A stretch of DNA of 64,000 nt from Uranotaenia lowii (GCF_029784155.1 NC_073693.1:24774002-24838001), one strand, 5' to 3'. Numbered from the stretch's first letter, positions 10,667-22,840 are shown. Notes: generated by a model from the sequence alone, not told the origin. Numbers and translations are program-made.

Positions 10667-11490
10667 AGTTAACTTGCAGACATGAAAATACTATTTTTTT
10701 TAGTTGCGTTAACTGGAAAACGCAAAATCTTTCAGTGTTGATTTGACTATGAAAAAAATGGATTATTATTCCGGTTCAAAACCATGACATTGTATTCGAT
10801 CAGGTATTTTCAATATAGACTCTAGAATAGATCTCCATTATTAATGGAATTAGAGGAATAATGTGTCGATTTTTTTTTCAAAATTTCCTTTACTAGGTAC
10901 TGGATTTACGCACCACTTAAAAAACTTTTCGAGCCAGAATCTCAAAAAAGATTAAATGAAAGAGTATGACAAATAAGGATCAACTGCTGAACAAACACTT
11001 TTCACTGATTTATGAAAAATATGGTAAGTGGAGTCAAAGCGTTTGAATAATTTTTTTTCTGCCTTCGATATTTTGCCATCTAGACTTTTGTTTTTGATTC
11101 TTAACCCTTATATGATTTCAGATAATTGCTTCCAAATCTAAGGAATTAACATATTTGAATGAGGCAAACCGCTTTTCTTATTCGAATAATTATGTTTGAA
11201 TTGAAGGAAAAGTCCTTGAATTCAAAAAACTTCTTCAAAAACGTTGACAGTGTATATGAATGTGAGAATATTTTCAGCTGAAATACTTCATAAATTAAAC
11301 ATTTTAATAAGTTTGCAACTATTCTGCATTCAATAAAAGAAATTAATGGAACCCAAAGAATAGTATTCGAGAGAAGCAGTGATTAACTTTGAGGAAATTT
11401 AATTTTTAACATTCGCCTTTTCGCCGTTCAGGTTTAAAAGAATGTGGGCTGGTTGGTCTTTTCTCATTTTTTAAAAGCCTTAAAAAAGTA
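10667..11490. other. AT-rich intergenic DNA
   Basis: No gene, RNA or repeat recognised between two mobile elements. Confidence 0.55.
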
Positions 11491-11747
11491 AAGGCAGAAA
11501 CACAATACAGCGTCGGTCGTCGCGTCACGTCAGCGGTCAACGCTGTCGATAAGTACTAAAACGCGGACGCGACGCACCCGACGATTTTTGCATCACAATT
11601 CAGCGTCAAGAGACATCTAAGATGTCTCTTGAAGCTGAATTGTGATGCAAAAATCGTCGGGTGCGTCGCGTCCGCGTTTTAGTACTTATCGACAGCGTTG
11701 ACCGCTGACGTGACGCGACGACCGACGCTGTATTGTGTTTCTGCCTT
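11491..11747. mobile_element. 257-bp near-perfect palindrome (foldback MITE)
   Basis: Two 128-bp arms meet at a single base (11619) and differ at only one position, so the whole element can snap back. The outer end is AGGCAGAAACACAATACAGC, and TAA stands outside both ends if the element is taken as 11492-11746. A TAA duplication fits PIF/Harbinger-type MITEs. The arms are GC- and CpG-rich (CGTCGGTCGTCGCGTCACG) in strongly AT-rich surroundings, a sign of foreign or recent origin. The open frame here is a by-product. Confidence 0.85.
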
Positions 11748-13217
11748 AACGAATGACATGTTAGTGTTAAAAAAGGAAAGAAAACAAGAACTCATACATT
11801 ATTTATCTGTAAAGTTCAAAGGGAAGTTCAACACAACTTTTAAAATACAAAACGGACAAACTCATCCGAAATTGATCAGGTAATTAAGTCTTAGTTAGTT
11901 TTTATGAATATTTTGAAATAATTTAAATCTTTCAAGAAGTTCTAAGTTTGAAACCCCGTTTGAGACTGGACGTTGAGAAAATCACAAAAGAATTACAAAA
12001 TTCACTGATTTTTAAGCAAATTTCGTGAAAGTTCTAGATCATAATTTCTTGAATCTCAGGTAAACTTCCCCGCTATTATCCTTTAGCAAAACCACCATCA
12101 ATGAGCGGCTGACTGAACAACGATAAGTTACTTTATCGCCTTTGGAAGGGTACTACATTGTATCAAAAGCTTATCCATATTTTTCCCTTTCTTAATAGCC
12201 ACCATTTGCTTTCCTTTTATTTTATTTAGAAAAAAATCTAACAAACGGCGAAAAAATTGTTTTTTTTTTTCAATTTGAAGTTACGTTTTAGTTCATTTCA
12301 TTAATATGTTTAGCATGATTGTTTTAATCCCAGAAAAAATCATAATTTCGCGGATTTAAAACTTTAAAGATTTGAAAAAAATCAATACTAGGTATACAGA
12401 TTTTCGAAAATATCTCGTCAAAAATTATATTCTAAATTATATTTTTTTTTTCTAAATTCAATTAAGATACCACTGATATAGGATTTCTAAACCTAATCTA
12501 ACTTTGATATTGTGGATTGCTAATTTCGAGCTTAAATGACTCAATTTAGCGATGTTTGCCATGATTTCTATATGAAATTTCTGAAAATAGTCTTCTCAGA
12601 CTTTTCCAGACAATTCACAGATATAATTTTCCCCGAGAACTCATGTAGAGAACTCTTGTCGAGAACTCATGTCAAGTCATGTCGATGAGAATCTCATGTC
12701 GATCATGTTAAGATCCCTTTATATTCAAGAACGAAAATTGTTGTTTTGTTAATGTTTTTCTGCCAGTATTTGAGCAACGGACTTAGAAATGCCTGTGATC
12801 ATCTCTACCCATCCAATTTTTTGTTTGGTCTTTCGTCCAAGTTCCATATATTGTGAATGTTAAATTGATAATTGAATAATAGGGATAAAATGAAATCTGA
12901 ATAACAAAAATATTAATCTTTTTTGGAAATTAATTTATAATATACTTTTTCTTTATAAAGAACACCATAAATGCTCAAAACGCTTTCAATAAAATATCAT
13001 ATGGCGCTCGGTATTTTACAGTTTTACTGCGATCTACCTTTCTCTCTAATCATTAAAGAGAACACCAGAGGGTCCTGATGATTGCACCCACACAAATCCG
13101 GTGTTTTATTGATCTGCTTATGATGTGTATAACATACAATTTGGTGGAAAGAAAGGTGATTAGAAAGAAAATGTGCAAATGTATTAGTAAAGTTTTTTCT
13201 TCGTAAACATAGTCACC
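11748..13217. other. AT-rich intergenic DNA
   Basis: No gene seen. Near 12637-12715 the phrase GAGAACTCATGT and its variants repeat several times, a small local tandem duplication. Confidence 0.5.
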
Positions 13218-13345
13218 ATGCCCAAAGTGAAAACGAAGCGTCGCGGCGCAGGCTTTGTTTATGTTTATTTTTCATTTTCATTCCTTATCCCACGGACGTC
13301 CTCTGAACTTGATGTTGTTCTTTGTGGTCCTCCCGACTCGCAAAG
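13218..13345 (+). other. Possible short first exon or chance ORF leading into the satellite
   Basis: An ATG in a CACCATG context opens a frame whose first residues are MPKVKTKRRGAG, strikingly basic. It runs into the first satellite unit and reaches CAAAG|GTAAGC, a good donor-like site, at 13346, with a stop three bases later if unspliced. I do not recognise the peptide. It may be a broken or chance start. Confidence 0.2.
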
Positions 13346-16292
13346 GTAAGCCTTTTTTCATAACTCGCCATTTTTCACACAGCTGTCCTCTCAACTCTCT
13401 GTTCTTCTTTGCTGTCCCCCCGACTTGCCTTTTTTGCAACAGGCAACTCTCCTCTTACTAACTCACTGTTCTTCTTTGCCGTCCTTCAACTCGCAAAAGC
13501 AAGGCTGTTCTTACAACTTGCTCTTTTTACCAGCTGTCCTCCCTACGGACTGATCTTATTTGCTGTTCACCCAACTCGCCTTTTTCCAACAGCTGTTCTC
13601 TCAGCTCAATGTTCTCCTTTACTGTCCTCCCGACTCGCAAAGGTTAGGCTGTCCTCCCAACTCACCTTTTCTTAACAGCTGTCCTTTCAACTTGCTGTTC
13701 TCATGTGCTGTCCTCTCGACTCGCAAAGGTAAGGCTGTCCTCCCGACTCATCTTTTTTTCAACAGCTGTTTTCTTAACTCACTGTTATTCTTTGCCGTCC
13801 GCCCGACTTGCAGAAGTAAGGCTGTCCTCACAACTCGCCTTTTGTTAACAGCTGTTCTCTCAACTCGCTGTTCTTCTTTGCTGTCCTCCCGAATCGCAAA
13901 GGAAGGGTTGTTCTCACAACTTGATCTTTTTTAACAGCTGTCCTCTCGACTCACTGTCCTTCTTTGCTGTCCTTCCAACTCGTTTTTTGTCAACAGCTGT
14001 TCTCTCAACTCACTGCTCTTATTTGCTGTCCTCCCGACTCGCCTTTTCCTAACAGCTGTTCTCTCAACTTACTGTTCTTCTTTGCTGTCCTCTCGACTCG
14101 CAAAGGTTAGGCTGTCCTCACAACTCGCTTTTTTCCAACAGCTGTTATCTCAACTCATTGTTCTTCTTTGCTGTTCTCCTGACTCGCAAAAGTAGGGTTG
14201 TTCTCACAACTTGCTCTTTTTTTTAACAGCTATCCTCTCGACTCACTGTTCTTCTTTGCTGTCCTTCCGACTCGCAAAGGTTAGGCTGTCCTCCCAACTC
14301 GTCCTTTTACAACAGCAGTTCTCTCAACTCACTGTTCTTTTTTGCTGTCCTCACGACTCGCAAAGGTTAGGCAGTCCTCCCAACTCGCCTGTTGTCAACA
14401 GCTGTTCTCTCAACTCGCTGTTCTTCTTTGCAGTCCTCCAGACTCGCAAAGTTAGGATTGTTCTCACAACTTGTTCTTTTTTTATCAGCTGTTCTCTCGA
14501 CTCACTGTTCTTCTTTGCTGTTCTCCCGACTCGCAAAGGTGAGACTGTCCTCCCAACTCACCATTTTCCAACAGCTGTTCTCTCAACTCACTGTTCTTAT
14601 TTGCTGTCCTCCCGACTCGCAAAGGTAGGGTAGTTCTCACAACTTGCTCTTTTTTTAACAGCTTTCCCTTCGACTCAGTGTTCTTCTTTGCTGTCCTCTT
14701 GACTCGCAAAGGTTAGGCTGTCCTCCCAACTCGCCTTATGTCAACAGCTGTTTTCTCAACTCGCTGTTCTTCTTTGCTGTCCTCCCGACTCGCAAAGGTA
14801 AGACTGTCCTCTCAACTCACCTTTTTTCAACAGCTGTTCTCTCAACTCACTGTTCTTCTTTGCTGTCCTCCCGACTTGCAAAGGTTAGGCTGTCCTTCCA
14901 ACTCGCCTTTTGTAAACAGAAGTTCTCTCAACTCGCTGTTCTTCTTTGCTGTCCTCCCGACTCGCAAAGGTAGGGTTGTTCTCTCAACTTGCTCGCTTTT
15001 ATACAGCTGTCCTTTCTACTCACTGTTCTTCTTTGTTGTCCTCCTGACTTGAAAGGTAAAGCTGTCCTCCCAACTCACCTTTTTCCAACAGCTAATCTCT
15101 CAACTCACTGTTTTTCTTTGCTTCCTCTGGACTCGCAAAGGTTAGGCTGTCCTCCCAACTCGCCTTTTATCAACAGCTGTTCTCTCAACTGGTTGTTCCA
15201 ATTTGCTGTCCTTTCGACTCGAAAAGGTAAGGCTGTCCTCCCGATTACCTTTTTTCCAACAGGTTTTTTTTAACTCACTGTTCTTCTTTGCCGTCTTCCC
15301 GACTTGCAGAAGTAAGGCTGTCCTCCCAACTCGCCTTTTGTTAACAGCTGTTCTCTCAACTCAATGTTCTTCTTTGCTGTCCTCCTGACTCGCAAAGGTA
15401 AGGCTTTCCTCCTAACTCGCCTTTTCCAAACAGCTGTTCTATCAATTTGCTGTTCTTCTTTGCTGTCTTCTCGACTCGCAAAGGTAGGGTTGTTCTCACA
15501 ACTTGCTCTTTTTTTAACAGCTGTCCTCTCGACTCACTGTTTTTCTTTGCTATCCACCCAACTCGCTTTTTTCCAACAGCTGTTCTCTCAACTCGCTGTT
15601 TTTCTTTGCTGACCTCTCGACTCGCAAAGGTAAGGCTGTTCTCCCGACTCACCTTTTTCCCAACAGTTGTGTTCTCAACTCACTGTTCTTCTTTGCCGTC
15701 CCCTGACTCGCAAAAGTAAGGCTGTTCTCACAACTTGCTTTTTTCTAACAGCTGTGGTCTCGACTCACTGTTCTTCTTTGCTGTCCTCTCGACTCGCAAA
15801 AGGTTAGGCTGTCCTCCCAACTCGCTTTTTTCCAACAGCGGTTCTCTCAACTCATTGTTCATCTTTGCTGTTCTCCCGACTCGCAAAGGTAGGGTTGTTC
15901 TCACAACTTGTTCTCTTTTTAACAGCTGTCCTCTCGACTCACTGTTCTTCTTTGCTGTCCTCCCAACTCGCCTTTTGTCAACAGCTGTTCTCTCAACTCA
16001 CCTTTTTCCAACAGCTGTTCTCTCAACTCACTGTTCTTCTTTGCTGTCCTCCCGACTTGCAAAGGTTAGGCTGTCCTTCCAACTCGCCTTTTGTCAACAG
16101 ATGTTCTCTCAACACGCTGTTCTTCTTTGCTGTCCCCCCGACTCCCAAAGGTAGGGTTGTTCTCTCAACTTGCTCTTTTTTAAACAGCTGTCCATTCGAC
16201 TCACTGTTCTCTTTTGCTATTCTCTCGACTCGCAAAGGTAAGGCTGTCCTCCCAACTCACCTTTTTCCAACAGCTGTTCTCTCAACTCACTG
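13296..16292 (+). repeat. 3-kb satellite, 87/58-bp units made of 29-bp modules
   Basis: The array consists of imperfect units of about 87 bp with interspersed 58-bp forms. A unit has three modules of about 29 bp, each opening GCTGTYCTCYCRACTC. Their endings differ: ACTGTTCTTCTT, then GCAAAGGTTAG, then GCCTTTTTCCAACA. The 58-bp forms (for example starting near 13936 and 13993) lack the middle module. At 14748-14834 the module starts are spaced 29, 27 and 30 bp. Most units contain CAGCTG. The open frames here are broken and in different phases, so I do not regard them as coding. Confidence 0.9.
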
Positions 16293-17138
16293 TAGTGTAA
16301 GGTTGTGAATTATAATAAACTATAATCAACTGTCGATGTGAGTTATTGTTGTAATACCTCAACTTTCTCCAAAATTTTCAGTTATATCGGTTGAATTTGT
16401 CTTATGTATGCTATTGTGCATCAACAAAGACTAAATTAACAGGCATGGTTTAATTTTTCAAAGGGTCAATCTCAAGCATCTAGCCAATGTCCAAATTTTA
16501 CAAACCTATCGTAGAAAAAACTGTCAATTCTACGAAGCCCCAAAACAGCACCCGACAAGTGTCCTCGATGTTTCCCAACTGCATGCACCCATTTGGGGAG
16601 GATCAATTCCAACAATTTTAATTGCTTTTTAATTATCCCTCCCCGATTAAATAGCCGAATATTGGAGATTTTCTTTGGACAATGTTTCATAGATACACGG
16701 GAAAAAGTCAGCAACAACAACAATAAAAACACCAAAATAAAAGTGTACAAAAATAGTGTCATCGGATGTTAAATCCCTGCGGTGGCACTCAGAAGTTGGT
16801 AGCCAAATGGGAAAGTGCCCGTCTGATGATGATTATATTGCTTTTTTGTCGGTACCAATTCATGCATGGTTCTTTTCATTTGGCCGATATTCTATACAAC
16901 AACAACGGATGAGTGTTTCCGTTTTTATTACGCAATGTCGCATTATCGTTATCGGTGCTACAGACCCGGTAATGTGGTTGTCTTGTTTGTGATTATTATT
17001 CGAACGCATTCAGTCAAATGAGAATTTACCTCTGTGTCGGTGTTGTTTTTTTTTCTTGCTGTAACATTACTGTTACATAATCGGATGAAGGAAAAACAAA
17101 ACAGTCCTAACGGAGCCTGTTTATCACTTTTCAATTGG
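16293..17138. other. Unique intergenic sequence
   Basis: More balanced composition than the flanks, with short open frames on both strands but no recognisable protein. I can support no gene here. Confidence 0.45.
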
Positions 17139-17211
17139 AAATCATTTCTTAAGTGAACTCTCAAAACTGGATGTGAAAACCAGTTTTGAGAGTTCACTTA
17201 AGAAATGATTT
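17139..17211. repeat. Perfect 32-bp stem hairpin with 9-base loop
   Basis: Arms 17139-17170 and 17180-17211 are exact reverse complements around the loop ATGTGAAAA. It lies about 90 bp upstream of the 9-bp repeat array. A stem this perfect is unlike a typical insect pre-microRNA, which has mismatches. A template-switch palindrome, a small foldback element or a hairpin RNA precursor are all possible. Confidence 0.85.
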
Positions 17212-17299
17212 TAACATAACTTTCGATACTTTATTGAATTGGATTCGTCAGATTTTTTTTTCAAAATCAAGCGATATTTAGAATAAAAAATTAAACTGA

Positions 17300-19318
17300 T
17301 TCTTTTTTGTCTTATTTCCGATTTTGTCAATTTTGTCATTCTTGTCATTTTTGTCGTTTTTGTATTTTTTGTCGTTTTTTGTAATTTTTGTCATTTTTGC
17401 CATTTTTGTCATTTTTGTAATTTTTGTCATTTTTGTAATTTTTTGTAATTGTCATTTTTGTAATTTTTGTAATTTTTGTCATTTTTGTCATTTTGGTCAT
17501 TTTTGTCATTTTTGTCATTTTTGTCATTTTTGTCATTTTTGTCATTTTTGTCATTTTTGTCATTTTTGTCATTTTTGTCATTTTTGTCATTTTTTGTCAT
17601 TTTTTGCCATTTTTGTCATTTTTGTCATTTTTGTCATTTTTGTCATTTTTGTCATTTTTGTCATTTTTGTCATTTTTGTCATTTTTGTCATTTTTGTCAT
17701 TTTTGTCATTTTTGTCATTTTTGTCATTTTTGTCATTTTTGTCATTTTTATCATTTTTGTCATTTTTGTCATTTTTGTCATTTTTGTCATTTTTGTCATT
17801 TTTGTCATTTTTGTCATTTTTGTCATTTTTGTCATTTTTGTCATTTTTGTCATTTTTGTCATTTTTGTCATTTTTGTCATTTTTGTCATTTTTGTCATTT
17901 TTGTCATTTTTGTCATTTTTGTCATTTTTGTCATTTTTGTCATTTTTGTCATTTTTGTCATTTTCGTCATTTTTGTCATTTTTGCCATTTTTGTCATTTT
18001 TGCCATTTTTGTCATTTTTGTCACTTTTGGCATTTTTGTCATTTTTGTCATTTTTGTCATTTTTGTCATTTTTGTCATTTTTGTCATTTTTGTCATTTTT
18101 GTCATTTTTGTCATTTTTGTCATTTTTGTCATTTTTGTCATTTTTGTCATTTTTGTCATTTTTGTCATTTTTGTCATTTTTGTCATTTTTGTCATTTTTG
18201 TCATTTTTGTCATTTTTGTCATTTTTGTCATTTTTGTCATTTTTGTCATTTTTGTCATTTTTGTCATTTTTGTCATTTTTGTCATTTTTGTCATTTTTGT
18301 CATTTTTGTCATTTTTGTCATTTTTGTCATTTTTGTCATTTTTGTAATTTTTGTAATTTTTGTAATTTTTGTAATTTTTGTCATTTTTGTCATTTTTGTC
18401 ATTTTTGTCATTTTTGTCATTTTTGTCATTTTTGTCATTTTTGTCATTTTTGTCATTTTTGTAATTTTTATCATTTTTGTCATTTTTGTCATTTTTGTCA
18501 TTTTTGTCAATTTTGTCATTTTTGTCATTTTTGTCATTTTTGTCATTTTTGTCATTTTTGTCATTTTTGTCATTTTTGTCATTTTTGTCATTTTTGTCAT
18601 TTTTGTCATTTTTGTCATTTTTGTCATTTTCGTCATTTTTGTCATTTTTGCCATTTTTGTCATTTTTGCCATTTTTGTCATTTTTGTCATTTTTGTCACT
18701 TTTGGCATTTTTGTCATTTTTGTCATTTTTGTCATTTTTGTCATTTTTGTCATTTTTGTCATTTTTGTCATTTTTGTCATTTTTGTCATTTTTGTCATTT
18801 TTGTCATTTTTGTCATTTTTGTCATTTTTGTCATTTTTGTCATTTTTGTCATTTTTGTCATTTTTGTCATTTTTGTCATTTTTGTCATTTTTGTCATTTT
18901 TGTCATTTTTGTCATTTTTGTCATTTTTGTCATTTTTGTCATTTTTGTCATTTTTGTCATTTTTGTCATTTTTGTCATTTTTGTCATTTTTGTCATTTTT
19001 GTCATTTTTGTCATTTTTGTCATTTTTGTCATTTTTGTCATTTTTGTCATTTTTGTCATTTTTGTCATTTTTGTCATTTTTGTCATTTTTGTCATTTTTG
19101 TCATTTTGGTCATTTTGGTCATTTTTGTCATTTTTGTCATTTTTGTCATTTTTGTCATTTTTGTCATTTTTGTCATTTTTGTCATTTTTGTCATTTTTGT
19201 CATTTTTGTCATTTTTGTCATTTTTGTCATTTTGGTCATTTTTTTCATTTTTGTCATTTTTGTCATTTTTGTACTTTTTATCATTTTTGTCATTTTTGTC
19301 ATTTTTGTCATTTTTTTT
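17300..19318 (+). repeat. 2-kb array of the 9-bp repeat TCATTTTTG
   Basis: About 220 head-to-tail copies, ragged at the left edge (17300-17600) and nearly uniform after that. Variants such as TTTTCGTCA, TTTTTGCCA and CACTTTTGGCA mark positions. Because the unit is nine bases, all six frames stay open over long stretches and give simple FVI, CHF, SFL or MTK repeats. These are artefacts, not proteins. A set of variants at 17965-18030 recurs at 18631-18705. Confidence 0.97.
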
Positions 19319-21033
19319 TGTTATCTATTGAATTTTCCTTTTTGTTATGCAATGTTTGCTTGCAATGCACTTTTTTAAATTTCGATTTTCTTTAAATTTT
19401 TCCATCTCGAATATTGCTTTTTTTCAAGTCATCATTTTATCAAATTTGAACTTTAATGTTTTCAATCGGTTTCGGAGTCTGAAATATTGTTGCTGAAACA
19501 TGATAAACGGATAGATTTGAAGGAGATTAAGCCTTCATGAAACAATTGCCAATGTGTGAGAATGAGAATTAATTACAGATTTAAGCCCATCGATTGTGGT
19601 TAATTGTTTGTCATTTTACCGAATGGTAGCGACGGCTGCACTCTGATTTATTAAAAAATTGGCCTTATTTACGAGCAACTGATCAACAGCGCTCAGCCCG
19701 ATGATAGGAAGGGATGGAAGTCGGTTTAGTATATGCATACTTGAATTGAAACAAATACCTAGTCGATTTTATCGAAGAAAAAACAACCCGTTTAAATTTA
19801 TCATCCCGCTTATCGGGTCACCAATCATTAACTAATAATGGACACCGCATTGTTAATCTGGATACTACCCATAGGGTATTGATTTAAATTGATTCATAAA
19901 ATCGATCTGTGGCGGCAAACGAGAATCAAGTGTGTAAGTGCACCTCGTTTAAATTTCCTCCACATCGCAACCCTGAAACCAGAAAAAATTACTTTCAATG
20001 TCGAGGAACTTTTATTCCAGCTTAAAATCAGGTTTCTGAAGTTGATCACAATAAAACAACGTTGAATTACGAAAAACTTTCGTTTTGGTTCTTTTTCACC
20101 TGGGAAGTACCCAGAACTCAGCAGAGCATCATTGAACTCAATCTTCCTGGCTGTCATTCTTTGCTCTGAGTGCTTGAGTTTTTTCCCTTCCGCAAAGCTT
20201 TAGGTTCTTGATCTTGACCAGTCGATGGCTTCAACCCGCCAAGGTCAAGATGGACCACTTTCATTCATCTTGCGCTCTGTTGAATCGATTCCGTCTGTTG
20301 AAGGCATGCTGTGGTGCAGTTTAGGTTTTCGTCGAGGAAAACATTTTGGAAAACGATACGATGCGCTCTTCGAGGCAGATGATCTCATGGTGTTTTTTTA
20401 AAAGGTTTTTTGCTCTAACGAATGAATGCCTAAACTAACGAATTGAAAGCGAGAAAATTTTGAAAATCAATTTGAGTAAAATCTGAGCCTAAAGCATCCG
20501 ATGGGTGCTTCCGGCACTTGATTTAGTTTAAAGCATTTGATTGGAATCATTTCAGGGCAAAATGAAGGAAAAAGCAGACACATTTTTAGAAAAAAACATT
20601 TTTAGATTGAGTTTTCTATAACTTTCAAAAATTGTAATCACCGTCATTCAAGTCTTTTAAGCAAAAGGTCATGAGATTGAATCTCAGCTATGGTGTTAAA
20701 AGTACTATTTCTGTGGAGTGTAGGTTTAAGTATTTGTAAGATGCTCACCAACAAATGTATGCTTGAAAGATTTTTAAGTGAATAAGATATCTTCAAAGAA
20801 TCATGAAGTTTTACAAAGATCTATTACAGTGTTTCATATAGATTTTATCATTTCATTTATTTCTATGTGTTATTTTAATTGATGTATATTTGATTGTTTT
20901 TAAATTAATTTGTTGTTTTTTAGTTTTTATGTGTTTTGAATGTGAATTTGAAACATGCAAATAACATGAAAAACGATACCATTTATCTACTAAAGTTCTT
21001 TATTTCCTAAGAGGTGCTTCTAGAGTTTAATAA
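19319..21033. other. Unique intergenic sequence
   Basis: Mixed composition, somewhat GC-richer at 19500-20400. Open frames are short and unrecognised, and no RNA gene is seen. Confidence 0.45.
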
Positions 21034-21051
21034 TTATTTCAGAAACAAAAA

Positions 21052-21170
21052 GCCAACATGGATATTTAGGAGTTTTTGCATAAAATCTGGATGTTTTTGA
21101 TGATTGAAGCCAACATGGATTTTTAGATTTTTTTTACACAAAATCTGATGTTTTTGATGATTTGATGTTG
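21052..21170. repeat. Tandem duplication of about 60 bp
   Basis: GCCAACATGGAT is followed by AAAATCTGGATGTTTTTGA in the first copy, and a near copy follows at once from 21110. Confidence 0.7.
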
Positions 21171-21534
21171 TTTGCAAAGCCCTGATCAGAAAACTCTTCT
21201 CTGATTTGACCTGGGAAAAGCTTTTAACTCCATTAACCAAAAGAATATCTTGAAAAGCAAGCATATTATCGTTGGTTTATGTGGAAAATGTTCTTAATTA
21301 TTGAAGAGCTGGAGGGAGACAATTTTTGACCAATAAGTTTAGAGGTTTCATCTCCTTCCCCCCTCAATCGAGATTTTTTCCAAGTAAAATTTTCAGTCCA
21401 AGAAATGAATTCACCATAGTAACGTAAAATTACTTGATCCTAAAAGATGTTTAAAAATTAATGTTAGCAAACATGCCAGAAATTGACTCGGGATGGTATT
21501 CAGTCTTATCACTCTAGGCCTGAGACATTACACT

Positions 21535-21860
21535 GAGTGATTTGGGATCAGTTTTGAATTTTTCAATCCCTGGTGTCTTAAAAGCTTCGTTTTGATTCAA
21601 AACTGATTGAATATTTTGTACTGAAAAATCAACATCATTATTATTTTTTTTCTTCTGTGGAACCGAGCTTGCTTATAGTTTTTGCCGTAACCGTAACTTT
21701 GTATCTAATTAGACAAAAAGGTTATTAGCTGTTCAACAGGGGTATGTCTTTTGGCATTGATAGACAGTAAATTCAATTGACATCACTACTAGGTGCCAGC
21801 GAGATATTGTATGACTTTTTTTCATGCAATACTCAGCCAGGCGTTGAGGACCAAAAATAT
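21535..21860 (+). repeat. Dispersed repeat, copy 1
   Basis: Shares ordered blocks with 41775-42190: TATTTTGTACTGAAAAATCA, CAACAGGGGTATGTCTT and GAGATATTGTATGACT. Divergence and indels are considerable. No coding content; the class is unknown. Confidence 0.65.
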
Positions 21861-22788
21861 GAAAAAAGGGTGCGAAATTGAAGAAGAAAATTTTGGTGAT
21901 TCACATCACTCATATTTAAACAAGCAAAACACATAGTGTTACTATTCTTATTTCGCTCACTGTATCATTACAAATTCTATGCTGATATGAAATATTCTTC
22001 AAGAATCCAATTTCAGCCTCTTTTTTTCTAAACCCTCAACTCCTCATTCAACACGGTTTTTAAAAATCATGCGAGGCCACAAAATTCACATAATTTCAGG
22101 TTAAAATTTTCAAGAGCTGATTTATTATTATTCATTTAAATTAAAAAAAAATCCGCATTTTTTTGACAAAATTTTTAAACATTACATAAAAAATTTAAAT
22201 TAAGGTTCTTATCAGCTTTCCCCAATAACGGAAATAATTTTGATAAATCAATTTGTTCCCCATGCATTAGAAAAATTGAAAGAAACTAATTTTCATTTTC
22301 ATAATCTTCTAATGTTCTTTCTAAAGGAGCTTTACTTTTACCGATAAATTGAGTTAACATTGAAGTTAAATTTAAATTTTTATTCATTTTATTCAAACTT
22401 TATAGGTTAGTGTTTTTATATTCAAATAAATTTACCGAATTCAATAGCCAAACTTATATTTTTTCGAAAACATCTTTTTAAAATTTGTGTTTGTTTTTCA
22501 ATTCCGAATTTTTGTGTTCTGAAAACATAATTTTTTTTTAAGAATATAAATCAATGTTTATAATCTTGCTTTTGTCTTTTTAAGCACTCGATATATCAAT
22601 TGATAGCGGCAAAATATTCAGAGTTTGAAACATTAAACTGTAATTTTGCTCGAAAATTCAAAAGCGATTAACAATGTTTCATTATTTTAAATTATCTTTT
22701 TTGAATCGATCATTTTTTTATATTAATCTATGAAAAATTCGAAAGTTGATTCGAAGTAGACACTTTAAAGCTTAATTTTATAGCGCAA
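21861..22788. other. AT-rich intergenic DNA
   Basis: No gene, RNA or structured repeat recognised. Confidence 0.55.
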
Positions 22789-22840
22789 CTAGCTGACTCG
22801 GTGTGCTTTGCTACATTTTCCAAATGGGGTTTCAATATTT
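22789..22840 (-). mobile_element. Helitron 3' end fragment
   Basis: CTAGCTGACTCGGTGTGCTTTG closely matches the 3' terminus of Helitron family 2 at 5754 (CTAGCTGACCCGGTGTGCGTTG). The similarity fades within about 50 bp and no 5' TC end was found nearby, so this is a truncated relic. Confidence 0.55.

Noticed and set aside
11698..11883. 61-codon ORF
   Set aside because: Begins inside the palindromic MITE and runs into unique AT-rich DNA by chance.
13296..16292. CRISPR-like array
   Set aside because: Units are contiguous imperfect repeats without unique spacers, in a eukaryotic genome.
13255..16308. Series of 60-147-codon frames rich in SSLLSSRLAKV and similar
   Set aside because: They arise from the 87/58-bp satellite, change frame from unit to unit and stop irregularly.
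17324..19395. Open frames of up to 684 codons (FVI, CHF, SFL, MTK repeats)
   Set aside because: A 9-bp unit without stops keeps every frame open. The peptides are pure three-residue repeats with no start context or conservation.
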